A stretch of DNA of 23,584 bases from SIG607 sp045586405 (GTDB lineage: Bacteria > Bacillota > Clostridia > Oscillospirales > Acutalibacteraceae): NCBI GenBank assembly GCA_045586405.1, contig JAZNAG010000063.1:1-23584 (forward strand), in the 5' to 3' direction. The position numbers were made by a program, and so were the translations under genes. This document shows, in pieces, positions 1-7,380 of this stretch. Numbering within the stretch: position 1 is the stretch's first letter; each line of letters starts with the position of its first letter. Below the pieces are notes generated by a model. That model worked only from the letters and a program-made list of their open reading frames with translations, made no database searches and was not told where the DNA came from.

Positions 1-83
1 GATGTTGCAAGGGTTCAAATCTGGTTTGAGTAAAATATCTTTTTTATACGAGTAAACCATAAACTAAAACTTCACCCATAAAA

Positions 84-119
84 ACAGAAAAAACCCTGAT
101 AAAATCAGAGTTTTTCTGT
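84..119 (-). terminator. Intrinsic terminator after tRNA-Leu
   Basis: Read on the minus strand, this is a hairpin with a core stem of about 7 bp (ACTCTGA with TCAGGGT) around an AT-rich loop, followed by a T-rich stretch (TTTTTTCTGTTTTT). It lies about 30 nt downstream of the tRNA 3' end, where a terminator for a single-gene tRNA unit is expected. The outer flanks (ACAGAAA with TTTCTGT) can extend the stem. Confidence 0.7.
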
Positions 120-146
120 GACTATATCTTTTTTGTAGCCCTTTGA

Positions 147-229
147 TGGTGCGGGTGACAGGGGTCGAACCTGCACGAATTAACACAAGATCCTAAATCT
201 TGCGCGTCTGCCAATTCCGCCACACCCGC
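147..229 (-). tRNA. tRNA-Leu (anticodon UAG)
   Basis: The reverse complement folds as a class II (long variable arm) tRNA. The acceptor stem GCGGGTG pairs with CACCCGC, followed by discriminator A and an encoded CCA at 147-149. The anticodon arm is CAAGA-TTTAGGA-TCTTG, which places UAG at positions 34-36 and so reads CUN leucine codons. The T-arm holds GGTTCGACCCC. The long variable arm and the GGCGGAATTGGCAGACGC D-arm region are typical of leucine tRNAs. It stands alone, with its own promoter upstream and terminator downstream. Confidence 0.97.
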
Positions 230-265
230 GACTTTAAAATTCAAGAGGTTTTTGAAACCTTTAAA

Positions 266-294
266 AGTCTATCATACTTGTGGAGATTTGTCAA
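266..294 (-). promoter_or_regulatory. Sigma-A promoter of tRNA-Leu
   Basis: On the minus strand there is a perfect -35 TTGACA (289-294), a 17-bp spacer and a -10 TAGACT (266-271). The predicted start is near 259, giving a short pre-tRNA leader of about 30 nt. A small dyad (AGGTTT-TTG-AAACCT, 245-259) lies between the start point and the tRNA; its role is unknown. Confidence 0.75.
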
Positions 295-357
295 GTGATT
301 TTTAACATTCTTCCGAGGGGTGGATAAAGCGAGCAAAAAAGAGTGGCAACGGGAGCT

Positions 358-389
358 TGAGGGGGCTTTCTCGAAAGAAAGCCCCCTCA
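358..389 (-). terminator. GC-rich hairpin after the M20 peptidase operon
   Basis: This is a perfect 14-bp stem (TGAGGGGGCTTTCT with its complement) closed by a 4-nt loop, starting 28 nt beyond the stop codon of the M20 gene. It is the only strong secondary structure between that stop and the tRNA promoter, so it is the likely 3' end or transcript stabiliser of the operon. Unlike the other terminators here it has no T-tract directly after the stem; a run of six T appears only about 17 nt further on. Termination is therefore likely but not certain. A dispersed intergenic repeat is an alternative. Confidence 0.5.
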
Positions 390-416
390 TCGCATCCTTT
401 AGCATCTTAAGCGCTC

Positions 417-1850
417 TTAGCACTGCTTCATAAGTCTTATATAGAATTCGACTGCGCGGTAGGCGGTCTCAAGACGAATGCGTTCATTATGTCCGTGTAT
501 AGTTCTTCTTTCCTCTGCTGTCAGGTCCATTGCGGAGAAGCGGTAGACTCTGTCGCAAATATCTCCGTAATGTCGGCTATCCGAGCACTGCACCATAAGA
601 TAGGGAGAAACTATACTGCCCTTCCAGGTTGAAGCCACGGCAGTTGCCACCTTTTTAAAGCCGTCACAGTTTGTATCTGATATTCTGCTGGGGTTAACGC
701 TGTCCATTATCTCTATTTTTATCATATCGTCGTTAACCGTCTTTTTAATATAAGAAAGAGCGGTGTCTACCCTGTCTTCAGGGTTAAGGCGCATATTAGA
801 AACCAGAGTTGCGGCTGTGGGTATTACGTTTGGCGCAGAACTTCCCTTTGTCTGAGTAAAGGCAACGGTTGTACGCATCATAGCATTAAGTTCGCCGCCG
901 CTTTTTTTACACAGTACATCAAGCACGGGCGAAAAACACCACAGGTTTGCAAAAATCAGTTTGTATAAAAAGCTACTGTGTCTGCCAAGGGTATCAAACA
1001 TCTCGGCAACAGGCTTTGTAAGATGGCGCTTAAAGGGGTTATTTTCAAGCTTTAAGCAGGCCTTTGCAAGTCTTACTACAGGAGTATTGGGTTTTGGCGC
1101 CGAAGCGTGTCCGCCTGAAGATAACGCGGTATACTTTACATCCATCATACCTTTTTCGGCGATACCGATAAGACCGCAGGGGCTTTTAACACCTGGGAAT
1201 ACATTTTCTACCACAGCGCCGCCCTCGTCGACTACAAGCTGAGGCGTGATACCCTCTTTTTCGAAGTAATCGACTATATTAACGGCGCCCTTGCCGTTAA
1301 CTTCTTCACCGCCCGAAAAGGCAAAATAAATATCATTTTCGGGGGTAAAGCCATCAGCTATAAGATTTTCTGCCGCAGAAAGCACCGCATTGAAGGTAGC
1401 CTTTGTATCAAGAGCGCCTCTGCCCCACAATACACCGTCCTCAATAATGCCTTCAAAAGCAGGTTTTTCCCATTTCTCTTCATCTACCGGCACAACATCA
1501 TAGTGTGACATTAAAACAGCAGGTGAAGCGCTTTCTTTGCCCTTCCATTTAAAAAGCAAAGCGCGGTCAGGAAGTTCATTATACTCGCAAACCTTAAACA
1601 CATTTGGGAAAAGCTTGGGAAGCTCATTTATCAGCGCCTCAAACTCAGCGGCGTCTTCTTTTTCTTTTTCGTGATAAGAAATAGTTTTAAACTGTAAAAG
1701 TCGCTGCATAGAGGCTATTGCCTTGTCTTTATCAAAGGCTATTTCTTCGTCACTTGCCTTTACCGAAGTGTGAGGCTTAAAGACAAGCGCTCTTACCATA
1801 ATTACGGCAAGAAACAGTGCAATAATGCCAAGAACTATATACAATATCAT
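417..1850 (-). CDS. M20 family metallopeptidase (PM20D1/carboxypeptidase-like), membrane-anchored
   Basis: A 477-residue zinc-dependent amidohydrolase/peptidase of the M20 family. The family removes C-terminal residues from peptides or splits N-acyl amino acids using two metal ions. Metal and catalytic motifs are present: SHYDVV (H116, D118), GRGALDTK (D148) and SGGEE (E182-E183, with the general base), plus a late GHNERI histidine segment. Residues 1-24 form a hydrophobic anchor. No basic residue precedes it and R20, K25 and K31 follow it, so the positive-inside rule points to a cytoplasm-facing catalytic domain (inference; an exported domain remains possible). The ATG lies 3 nt after the stop of the upstream membrane gene, implying translational coupling. 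It is the last gene of a four-gene operon with DUF5058 and its partner. The exact substrate cannot be read from sequence. Confidence 0.9.
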   Translation of the reverse strand: MILYIVLGIIALFLAVIMVRALVFKPHTSVKASDEEIAFDKDKAIASMQRLLQFKTISYHEKEKEDAAEFEALINELPKLFPNVFKVCEYNELPDRALLFKWKGKESASPAVLMSHYDVVPVDEEKWEKPAFEGIIEDGVLWGRGALDTKATFNAVLSAAENLIADGFTPENDIYFAFSGGEEVNGKGAVNIVDYFEKEGITPQLVVDEGGAVVENVFPGVKSPCGLIGIAEKGMMDVKYTALSSGGHASAPKPNTPVVRLAKACLKLENNPFKRHLTKPVAEMFDTLGRHSSFLYKLIFANLWCFSPVLDVLCKKSGGELNAMMRTTVAFTQTKGSSAPNVIPTAATLVSNMRLNPEDRVDTALSYIKKTVNDDMIKIEIMDSVNPSRISDTNCDGFKKVATAVASTWKGSIVSPYLMVQCSDSRHYGDICDRVYRFSAMDLTAEERRTIHGHNERIRLETAYRAVEFYIRLMKQC

Positions 1851-1853
1851 AAA

Positions 1854-2528
1854 TTAAAGACATCCTTTTTTATACATTATACGGGCAACAATAACGGTGA
1901 AAATAACACCAACCGGCACCATAATTCCCACAGTACCTGCATTAAGGGCAGGAACAAATATAAAGAGTAAAAGCATAAGAATTATGGGTGCTATGGAAAG
2001 CTTTAAGTTCTTAGAGATAAATACCACAGCAAGTCCGCCGAAAAGCGCAGGTAAAATCTGTGCAAAGGCAGGCTCTAACACAGGAGAAGCGAGGAAGGCG
2101 CCGATAGGCTCAATAACGAGAAGTAAAATTACACCAACAATAATTATAAAGGTCGTAACGATACTTGATACGGCTATAGAAATTGTAGAAATTATTTCGC
2201 CGTCTTCGCTTGTAGCCTTTACCTTTGCTTTTTCCATAGCGTCTATGGCAACGGGAAGCTTAAGATTAGAAATATTACCTGTTACAAAGGAAAGATATGC
2301 ACCACCTGCACCAAGCATAGGCACATAGGTAAAGATTTCTACTATACCAACAGCCCAGTACATAGGAAGCACGGCAACAAGCGCCTTAAATAAAGCCTTC
2401 CACTCGGGCAGAACATTAAATATAAGACATAGCGCGGTGGGAAACATTACTATAAGTACCAGCAGGGTTATTCCCCATACTCTGCCGTCACGGTGAACAC
2501 TTTCAAGATAAGTCATTTCTTTTTTCAT
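1854..2528 (-). CDS. Multi-pass membrane protein, partner of the DUF5058 protein
   Basis: A 224-residue very hydrophobic protein with about six to seven membrane segments (roughly residues 17-37, 45-65, 68-85, 112-140, 155-190, 198-218) and a charged loop near residues 95-110. I do not recognise a named domain. The segment GAGGAYLSFVTGN is a glycine-rich stretch in a membrane region, as seen in transporters. The start ATG has an AGGGGG ribosome site 8 nt upstream. It sits 18 nt after the DUF5058 gene and 3 nt before the M20 peptidase gene, so the three are very likely co-transcribed. I infer that it forms a transporter or channel with the DUF5058 protein that supplies the substrate of the peptidase; this is context only. 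Confidence 0.8.
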   Translation of the reverse strand: MKKEMTYLESVHRDGRVWGITLLVLIVMFPTALCLIFNVLPEWKALFKALVAVLPMYWAVGIVEIFTYVPMLGAGGAYLSFVTGNISNLKLPVAIDAMEKAKVKATSEDGEIISTISIAVSSIVTTFIIIVGVILLLVIEPIGAFLASPVLEPAFAQILPALFGGLAVVFISKNLKLSIAPIILMLLLFIFVPALNAGTVGIMVPVGVIFTVIVARIMYKKGCL

Positions 2529-2546
2529 TTTTAAAACCCCCTATCT

Positions 2547-3353
2547 TTAAGAAAGCCAGCTTGTAATGGGTATAGCCGCAGCCATACCGCCTACAAGTGA
2601 AATAGGCAAAGCATAGTCGTTCATCCAGTTTTGCTTTAAGGTTTTGGCGAAAATTCCGCAGATAGCCATAAGCACAGCAGAAACCGCCATTACGCAAACG
2701 GGAATAAGACCTGATGTATTGCTATAATTAACTACCGTTTCAAGCATTGTTCCGTCAGACTGTAAAACCTTTTCGGTAACAACTCTTGCCCCCTCGTCCC
2801 ACAGACGAGAAACGTTTGAGAAAACAAAGCCCAAAAATGCCGATATCATACCAAGGAACATGGCATTATTGAAAATTTCTGCCCATTTTTTGTCCTTCAT
2901 ACCGATTTTATCCATTCCGCTTTGAATTCTCTTGGTGAGAATAGGAACAAGAATAAGGCCTATAAGAATACCCAGTGTCATAACCCATGTAACCGTAACG
3001 AATGCAGTGGGACTGATTATTTCGGTTTCGAGACCTTGTCCAAGTTCACTTACCGCGCGTTCGGCGGCAATGGTTTCGTAGGACAGTGAGCCGATAACCG
3101 AAAGGCGAAGCCAGGGTAGTGCAACGCCAAGGCTTTTTGAAAGTGACACTACACCTACCAGTATTGCTATGGCAGGAGCCACAGTGAAAATTGCTGAGGA
3201 TATGATGGTTGTTTTAATCTGCGCCATATCCATTCCCTTTTCCTTGGCACGTTTTACGGCGCGGATAAGAAAATATACCGACTGGCCCAGTACCGCAAGG
3301 ATTATTACGCCGACAAGGACGAAAATAATCGGACTGTTTACTCTAAATTCCAT
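2547..3353 (-). CDS. DUF5058 family membrane protein
   Basis: A 268-residue protein matching my memory of the DUF5058 family. It has an N-terminal membrane segment with NSPIIFVLVGVIIL, then a basic loop (RAVKRAKEKGMD), the block SSAIFTVAPAIAILVGVVSLS, the block LPWLRLSVIGSLSYE and TWVMTLGILIGLILVP. Six to seven membrane segments are visible. The family has no assigned biochemical role that I know of; members occur in Firmicutes and are recalled beside M20-type peptidases, as here. The start overlaps the end of the preceding gene by 11 bp, with an AGGAGA-AAGGA ribosome site inside that gene. The most likely role is one half of a two-protein transporter with the next gene (inference). Confidence 0.85.
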   Translation of the reverse strand: MEFRVNSPIIFVLVGVIILAVLGQSVYFLIRAVKRAKEKGMDMAQIKTTIISSAIFTVAPAIAILVGVVSLSKSLGVALPWLRLSVIGSLSYETIAAERAVSELGQGLETEIISPTAFVTVTWVMTLGILIGLILVPILTKRIQSGMDKIGMKDKKWAEIFNNAMFLGMISAFLGFVFSNVSRLWDEGARVVTEKVLQSDGTMLETVVNYSNTSGLIPVCVMAVSAVLMAICGIFAKTLKQNWMNDYALPISLVGGMAAAIPITSWLS

Positions 3354-4146
3354 TTTCCTTTTCTCCTATCTTTTTTTCATTGCTTATATCAGCTGTTATC
3401 ACCAGCATAAATATACCGAGTATGAGGGTAACGGCGTCAATATTTGCTTCTCCGTGAACCTTATCGGCGGCACCTATAATGGTTACGATAAGACGAGGCA
3501 CGGCAGAGGAAAGATTTAAAACGGCGCCGCATATTGCCAATGGGTAAAAAAGTTTTTTACTTTTTTCACTCTGTATTTCGGCACGGTTTTTGCCGAAAAT
3601 GAGCATAAACACACAGGAAATGCACAAAGCGGCAAGTGAAAATATATGCTCTGCCACAAGGGCGTTTGAACTAAAGGTGCTGAAAACCACCACTAATCTG
3701 AAAATCCAATGAACAGCAGGAATTACACTGGCATATATGGGCAATTTTATATGATAAAAAGCAGATATACCAAGGGCTATAAAATAAACGCCGCTTAAGA
3801 TACCGCTTATAATTTCAAGAATTCGCTGCCATAAAAAAGCGCTGTCGTGAAGCCCGAATCCAAAGCAATAAGCAATAAGACTTATTCCCAGAAGTATGCT
3901 CAAAATACTACCCGTTTTTTTGATTTCAAAGCCGCTTTTAACATCATCTGACGCAGTAAAGGCAAAAACAGTAGCAAGTATGGTAAGTATAAATACCGTA
4001 ATACTCAGCACTATGCCCAGCAGAGAAAGCCGTGACAGAAAAAAGCCTGTAGCCGACTCAGTCGCATAGATAAGCGTAACCGTTCTTGCCGCAATACACA
4101 CTATTGCAACAAATAATGAAAACAGTGTTATGGTCTTTTTATTCAT
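3343..4146 (-). CDS. Hypothetical multi-pass membrane protein
   Basis: A 267-residue integral membrane protein with seven to eight hydrophobic segments (about 5-24, 36-62, 79-97, 107-131, 139-157, 161-186, 196-222, 234-255) and a basic, charged C-terminal tail (NEKKIGEKE). I recognise no domain or catalytic motif. The ATG has a clear GGAGG 6 nt upstream. It is the first gene of the four-gene minus-strand operon and overlaps the DUF5058 gene by 11 bp, so it probably belongs functionally with that gene set. It could be a regulator or accessory subunit of the transporter; nothing in the sequence decides this. Confidence 0.8.
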   Translation of the reverse strand: MNKKTITLFSLFVAIVCIAARTVTLIYATESATGFFLSRLSLLGIVLSITVFILTILATVFAFTASDDVKSGFEIKKTGSILSILLGISLIAYCFGFGLHDSAFLWQRILEIISGILSGVYFIALGISAFYHIKLPIYASVIPAVHWIFRLVVVFSTFSSNALVAEHIFSLAALCISCVFMLIFGKNRAEIQSEKSKKLFYPLAICGAVLNLSSAVPRLIVTIIGAADKVHGEANIDAVTLILGIFMLVITADISNEKKIGEKENGI

Positions 4147-4157
4147 ATAATGCCTCC

Positions 4158-4191
4158 GAATAATTCCGCTTAATATGTCATATTATATACT
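4158..4191 (+). promoter_or_regulatory. Candidate sigma-E-like promoter of the SpoIID-like gene
   Basis: GAATAATT (4158-4165) fits the mother-cell sigma-E -35 form as I recall it (GHATAHTT). After 13 nt, CATATTAT (4179-4186) resembles the -10 form CATACAHT, matching 6 of 8. An alternative -10, TATACT (4186-4191), has no good sigma-A -35 partner. The 60-bp gap also holds a TATAAT read on the minus strand (4182-4187) that may serve the divergent operon. Confidence 0.4.
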
Positions 4192-4215
4192 AATTAAAAA
4201 TGAAGGATGAATATT

Positions 4216-5148
4216 ATGAAAAATTTATATGGATATTTTAGTGTATTTTTATGTCTTGTGCTTCTGCTTTTACCGCTTATTCCGGGCAAAAGCGAAGCCG
4301 CCGCCGTAAATACCGTACCTGCCGAGGAAACAACCGAAGCGGTTTTTCGTATTAAAAACATTGATACCGGCGAAATATCAAACATAAATGCCAAAGACTA
4401 TATTATTGGGGTGGTTTCTGCCGAAATGCCTGCTCTCTATCACGAAGAAGCCTTAAAGGCTCAGGCTGTAGCGGCATACACCTTTGCCCTTTACAGACAA
4501 AATGAAAATAAAAACAATGATTATGATTTAACCACCAGCAGCAGCCTTGACCAAGCCTATATTGGAGATGACGCCGCAAAGGAAAAATGGGGCGATGAGT
4601 ATAGCCTGTACAGTGAAAAAATAGCAGCTGCCGTAAACAGCGTATTCGGACAGACCGTAACCTATAACGGCAAATGCGCCCTGACATTATATACCGCAAT
4701 ATCGGGCGGTAAAACCGAATCGGCAAAAAACCTTTGGGGAGAGGATATCGCATATCTCACCCCTGTTGAGAGCATTGGCGACCTTTTATCGCCAAATTAT
4801 TTAAGCAGCGCTTCTTTTACGCAGGAACAGATAATAGAAAAAATTCCTGAAATTAAAGATATCCCCCGTGAAAGTTGGTTTTTGACACCGATATATTCTG
4901 ACAGCGGAACGGTACTGTCTATGAAATTTGGAGAAGAAAGTATTGACGGCAGTAAAATCAGAGATGCACTTGGACTTAAAAGCGCTAATTTTGATGTGGT
5001 TTTTGAAAACGACGCCTTTAATTTTAACGTGAGAGGCTACGGACACCTTGTAGGAATGAGCCAGTACGGCGCCAACTATATGGCGCTTCAGGGCAGTAGT
5101 TATACCGAAATACTGAGCTGGTACTATAAGGGTTGCACCGTCAGTTAA
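4216..5148 (+). CDS. SpoIID/LytB domain protein (sporulation lytic transglycosylase-like)
   Basis: A 310-residue secreted or membrane-tethered protein of the SpoIID/LytB family. In SpoIID the domain is a peptidoglycan lytic transglycosylase that works with SpoIIP during engulfment. Visible features are a hydrophobic leader (about residues 5-25, possible cleavage near SEA-AAV), the family signature VVSAEMP with the essential glutamate (E70), followed by EALKAQAVAAYTFALY, then SGGKTES with LWG, and the C-terminal GYGHLVGMSQYGA block near residue 274. The start at 4216 is preferred over the in-frame ATG at 4207 because the GAAGGA ribosome site (4202-4207) runs into the earlier ATG but is 8 nt from the later one. 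It is monocistronic here, without spoIIQ or murA next to it, so a spoIID paralogue is possible. Its end overlaps the convergent MATE gene by 8 bp. Confidence 0.88.
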   Translation: MKNLYGYFSVFLCLVLLLLPLIPGKSEAAAVNTVPAEETTEAVFRIKNIDTGEISNINAKDYIIGVVSAEMPALYHEEALKAQAVAAYTFALYRQNENKNNDYDLTTSSSLDQAYIGDDAAKEKWGDEYSLYSEKIAAAVNSVFGQTVTYNGKCALTLYTAISGGKTESAKNLWGEDIAYLTPVESIGDLLSPNYLSSASFTQEQIIEKIPEIKDIPRESWFLTPIYSDSGTVLSMKFGEESIDGSKIRDALGLKSANFDVVFENDAFNFNVRGYGHLVGMSQYGANYMALQGSSYTEILSWYYKGCTVS

Positions 5149-6538
5149 CAATGCTTCGTATCCAGATACCCTTTTTAACAAGAATAAAGCCGATGATACA
5201 TTTTACAATGTATATACTTTCCACCGCAAAAAATACGGCGGCAATATGAAGACTTGTATAGTTTGAAAGTACGAACGCCACAGGAATATTAAGCGCCCAC
5301 ATCATTGCACTGTCAAACAGGAAGGTAATACCCGTTCTGCCGCCGCTTCGTACCGAAAAATAGCAACCGTGAACAAAGGCGTGAAACGGCATAATAACGG
5401 CTACTATGTATAAAAACTCGGTAGCAAGTTTTTTAACCTCATAGCTTGTGTTGTAAACTTCGGGTATTATGTTGGCTATAAGTGCCAACATACCGCCTGT
5501 AACAATACTTACCAAAACGGTAAGAAAAAGAAGTTTCCAGCAAAGCCCCATAGCCTTTTCGGTATTTCCTGCACCCAGCACCTGACCCAACATAATCGCC
5601 ACAGCGCTGCCCATTGAAATAAAGGCTACGTTAAAGAGGTTAACCGAGGTGTTTGAAATATTCATAGCGGCAACAACATTAAGACCGCGCACAGAATAGC
5701 ACTGAAGCGCAACCGCAATACCAAGGGACCATAAAAATTCATTTATAAGAAGGGGTGTGCCCGAAACAACTATCTTTTTACAAAGAGAAAGGGGCACCTT
5801 AAAAGATTTATAAACACCCTTCATAAATTCAAAACGGGCATTATTTTTATGGGCATAAACCATAATTATTGCCATTTCTACATAACGGGACAATACGGTG
5901 GCTATTGCCGCACCTGCCACGCCAAGTTTTGGGAAACCGCATTTTCCGAAAATGAGGAAATAGTTGAAAATAAGGTTTACGGCAATGGCAACAAGACTGG
6001 CTATCATAGGAAATCTCGTTTCCCCTGCTTCTCTTAATGTGTTTGAATACACCTGTGTCAGCATAAAGGGGAAAAGACCTATAACCATAATATTTAAGTA
6101 TTCTTTTCCAAAGCCTAAAGTGGCAGAGGCGGTTTCAGGCAAAGTATCTTTAGCCAAATACGCCGATATAAGATTATCTGAAAACAAAAGAAAAACGGCG
6201 GCACAAACAGTAAACATTAAAAGCCCTATATAAAGTTTCATACGCATACAGTGACGTATACCGTCGTTATCCCTTGCACCTGCGTACTGGGCAGAGAAAA
6301 TACCGGCGCCCGAAAGTCCGCCGAAAATACAAAGGGCAAAAACAAATATAAGCTGATTGACAATAGCAACTGCAGACATTTCAAGGGTGCCTATCCTGCC
6401 TACCATTATGTTGTCAAGCAGACTTACAACATTTGTTACGGTATTCTGTATGATTATGGGAAAAACAATGGCGAAAACCTTTGAGTAGAAATTGCGGTCA
6501 CCTATAAGGGTGGCCTTTGCTTTTTTTAAAAATGACAT
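5141..6538 (-). CDS. MATE family multidrug/cation efflux transporter
   Basis: A 465-residue protein with twelve predicted membrane helices in the two-lobed MATE layout. MATE proteins export organic cations or drugs using Na+ or H+ gradients. Typical blocks are visible: FPIIIQNTVTNVVSLLDNIMVGRIG near the N-terminus, AIVNQLIFVF, GAGIFSAQYAGA, and in the second lobe SMGSAVAIMLGQVLGAG. The start at 6538 (MSFLKKA) is preferred over an in-frame ATG at 6580, because the latter lies inside pdxY with no ribosome site. The 6538 ATG has AAGGTG 10 nt upstream and is 1 nt from the pdxY stop. It is the last gene of the EIIC-nth-pdxY-MATE run. The substrate cannot be predicted. Confidence 0.93.
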   Translation of the reverse strand: MSFLKKAKATLIGDRNFYSKVFAIVFPIIIQNTVTNVVSLLDNIMVGRIGTLEMSAVAIVNQLIFVFALCIFGGLSGAGIFSAQYAGARDNDGIRHCMRMKLYIGLLMFTVCAAVFLLFSDNLISAYLAKDTLPETASATLGFGKEYLNIMVIGLFPFMLTQVYSNTLREAGETRFPMIASLVAIAVNLIFNYFLIFGKCGFPKLGVAGAAIATVLSRYVEMAIIMVYAHKNNARFEFMKGVYKSFKVPLSLCKKIVVSGTPLLINEFLWSLGIAVALQCYSVRGLNVVAAMNISNTSVNLFNVAFISMGSAVAIMLGQVLGAGNTEKAMGLCWKLLFLTVLVSIVTGGMLALIANIIPEVYNTSYEVKKLATEFLYIVAVIMPFHAFVHGCYFSVRSGGRTGITFLFDSAMMWALNIPVAFVLSNYTSLHIAAVFFAVESIYIVKCIIGFILVKKGIWIRSIVN

Positions 6539-6539
6539 T

Positions 6540-7376
6540 TTATTCAAGCACCTTATAAAGATCGGGCAGAGCCGATTCAAAGTTAACGCCGTATTCTCTC
6601 TCGGGGTTTTCCGTGAGAGTTTTTTCTATACATTCCTTTGTGAAGTTGGCGGCTATTTGCACCGCAGCCTGTAAAGAACGGTCATTAAGAAGTGCGCCGG
6701 TCATAGCAGAAGCAAATATATCGCCTGTGCCGTGGAAGAAAATGGGCACTTTACGGGTAAGCGCATAACGTATCTCACCCTTTTCGTATATAGCGGCACC
6801 GATTCTGTTTTCGTCAAAATGGACACCGGTCAGCACCACATTGGCGCCAGTAATATCTGCAGTACGCTTTATGAGGGTTTCTATGTATTCTTCGGTATAA
6901 GGGCCCTCTTTATAATCCATACCGGTAAGCAGACACGCCTCGGTTATATTTGGCACTATAATATCGGCGCTTTGGCAAAGGGAAAGCATAGCAAGGGGAA
7001 AATCATCGGCAAAACCGGTGTAAAGTCTGCCGAAATCTGCCATAGCAGGATCAACCACAATCGTACTTTCCTCAGTACGAAGCATCTCTATAGTGCGCTT
7101 AACTATCTCGGTTTGTTCTACCGAGCCTAAATAACCTGTATAAAAAGCATCAGCCGTAATGCCCTCTTTACGCCAATGGGAAGCAACCGGCAAAATATCC
7201 TCGGTTAAATCGCGGAAGGTAAAGCCGGTAAAGCCGCCTGTATGGGTAGAAAGCACAGCGGTAGGAATAACAGCACATTCAATACCGCAGGCTGACAAAA
7301 TCGGCAGCGCAACGGTAAGTGAACATTTTCCAAAACAGGAAATATCGTGAATAGCCACTACTCTTTTCTGAGACAT
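6540..7376 (-). CDS. pdxY: Pyridoxal/pyridoxamine kinase-like protein (PfkB/ribokinase superfamily)
   Basis: A 278-residue kinase resembling PdxY/PdxK, which phosphorylate pyridoxal, pyridoxine or pyridoxamine to make or salvage the cofactor PLP. Evidence: the N-terminal VVAIHDISCFGKCSLTVALP with STHTGGF, the VDPAMADFG block, the VPNITEACLLTG block, and the anion-hole/catalytic motif HGTGD (D219), which holds the family's base. The start at 7376 (MSQKRV) is chosen over a longer frame because AAAGGTG lies 7 nt upstream and the extension would overlap nth extensively. The SD overlaps the nth stop codon (GTGTAA), so translation is coupled to nth. Hydroxymethylpyrimidine kinase activity is a less likely alternative. 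Confidence 0.88.
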   Translation of the reverse strand: MSQKRVVAIHDISCFGKCSLTVALPILSACGIECAVIPTAVLSTHTGGFTGFTFRDLTEDILPVASHWRKEGITADAFYTGYLGSVEQTEIVKRTIEMLRTEESTIVVDPAMADFGRLYTGFADDFPLAMLSLCQSADIIVPNITEACLLTGMDYKEGPYTEEYIETLIKRTADITGANVVLTGVHFDENRIGAAIYEKGEIRYALTRKVPIFFHGTGDIFASAMTGALLNDRSLQAAVQIAANFTKECIEKTLTENPEREYGVNFESALPDLYKVLE

Positions 7377-7380
7377 AAAA

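Noticed and set aside
1..30. T-loop-like GGTTCAAATC, possibly the 3' end of another tRNA
   Set aside because: The flanking bases do not form the T stem and no CCA-ending acceptor strand follows within the expected distance.
241..423. 60-codon minus-strand frame between the M20 gene and the tRNA
   Set aside because: It starts at a GTG overlapping the M20 stop, runs through the hairpin and the tRNA promoter, and has low-complexity content and no ribosome site.
4207..4215. ATG at 4207 as the start of the SpoIID-like gene
   Set aside because: The ribosome site GAAGGA runs directly into it, leaving no spacing; the ATG at 4216 is correctly spaced.
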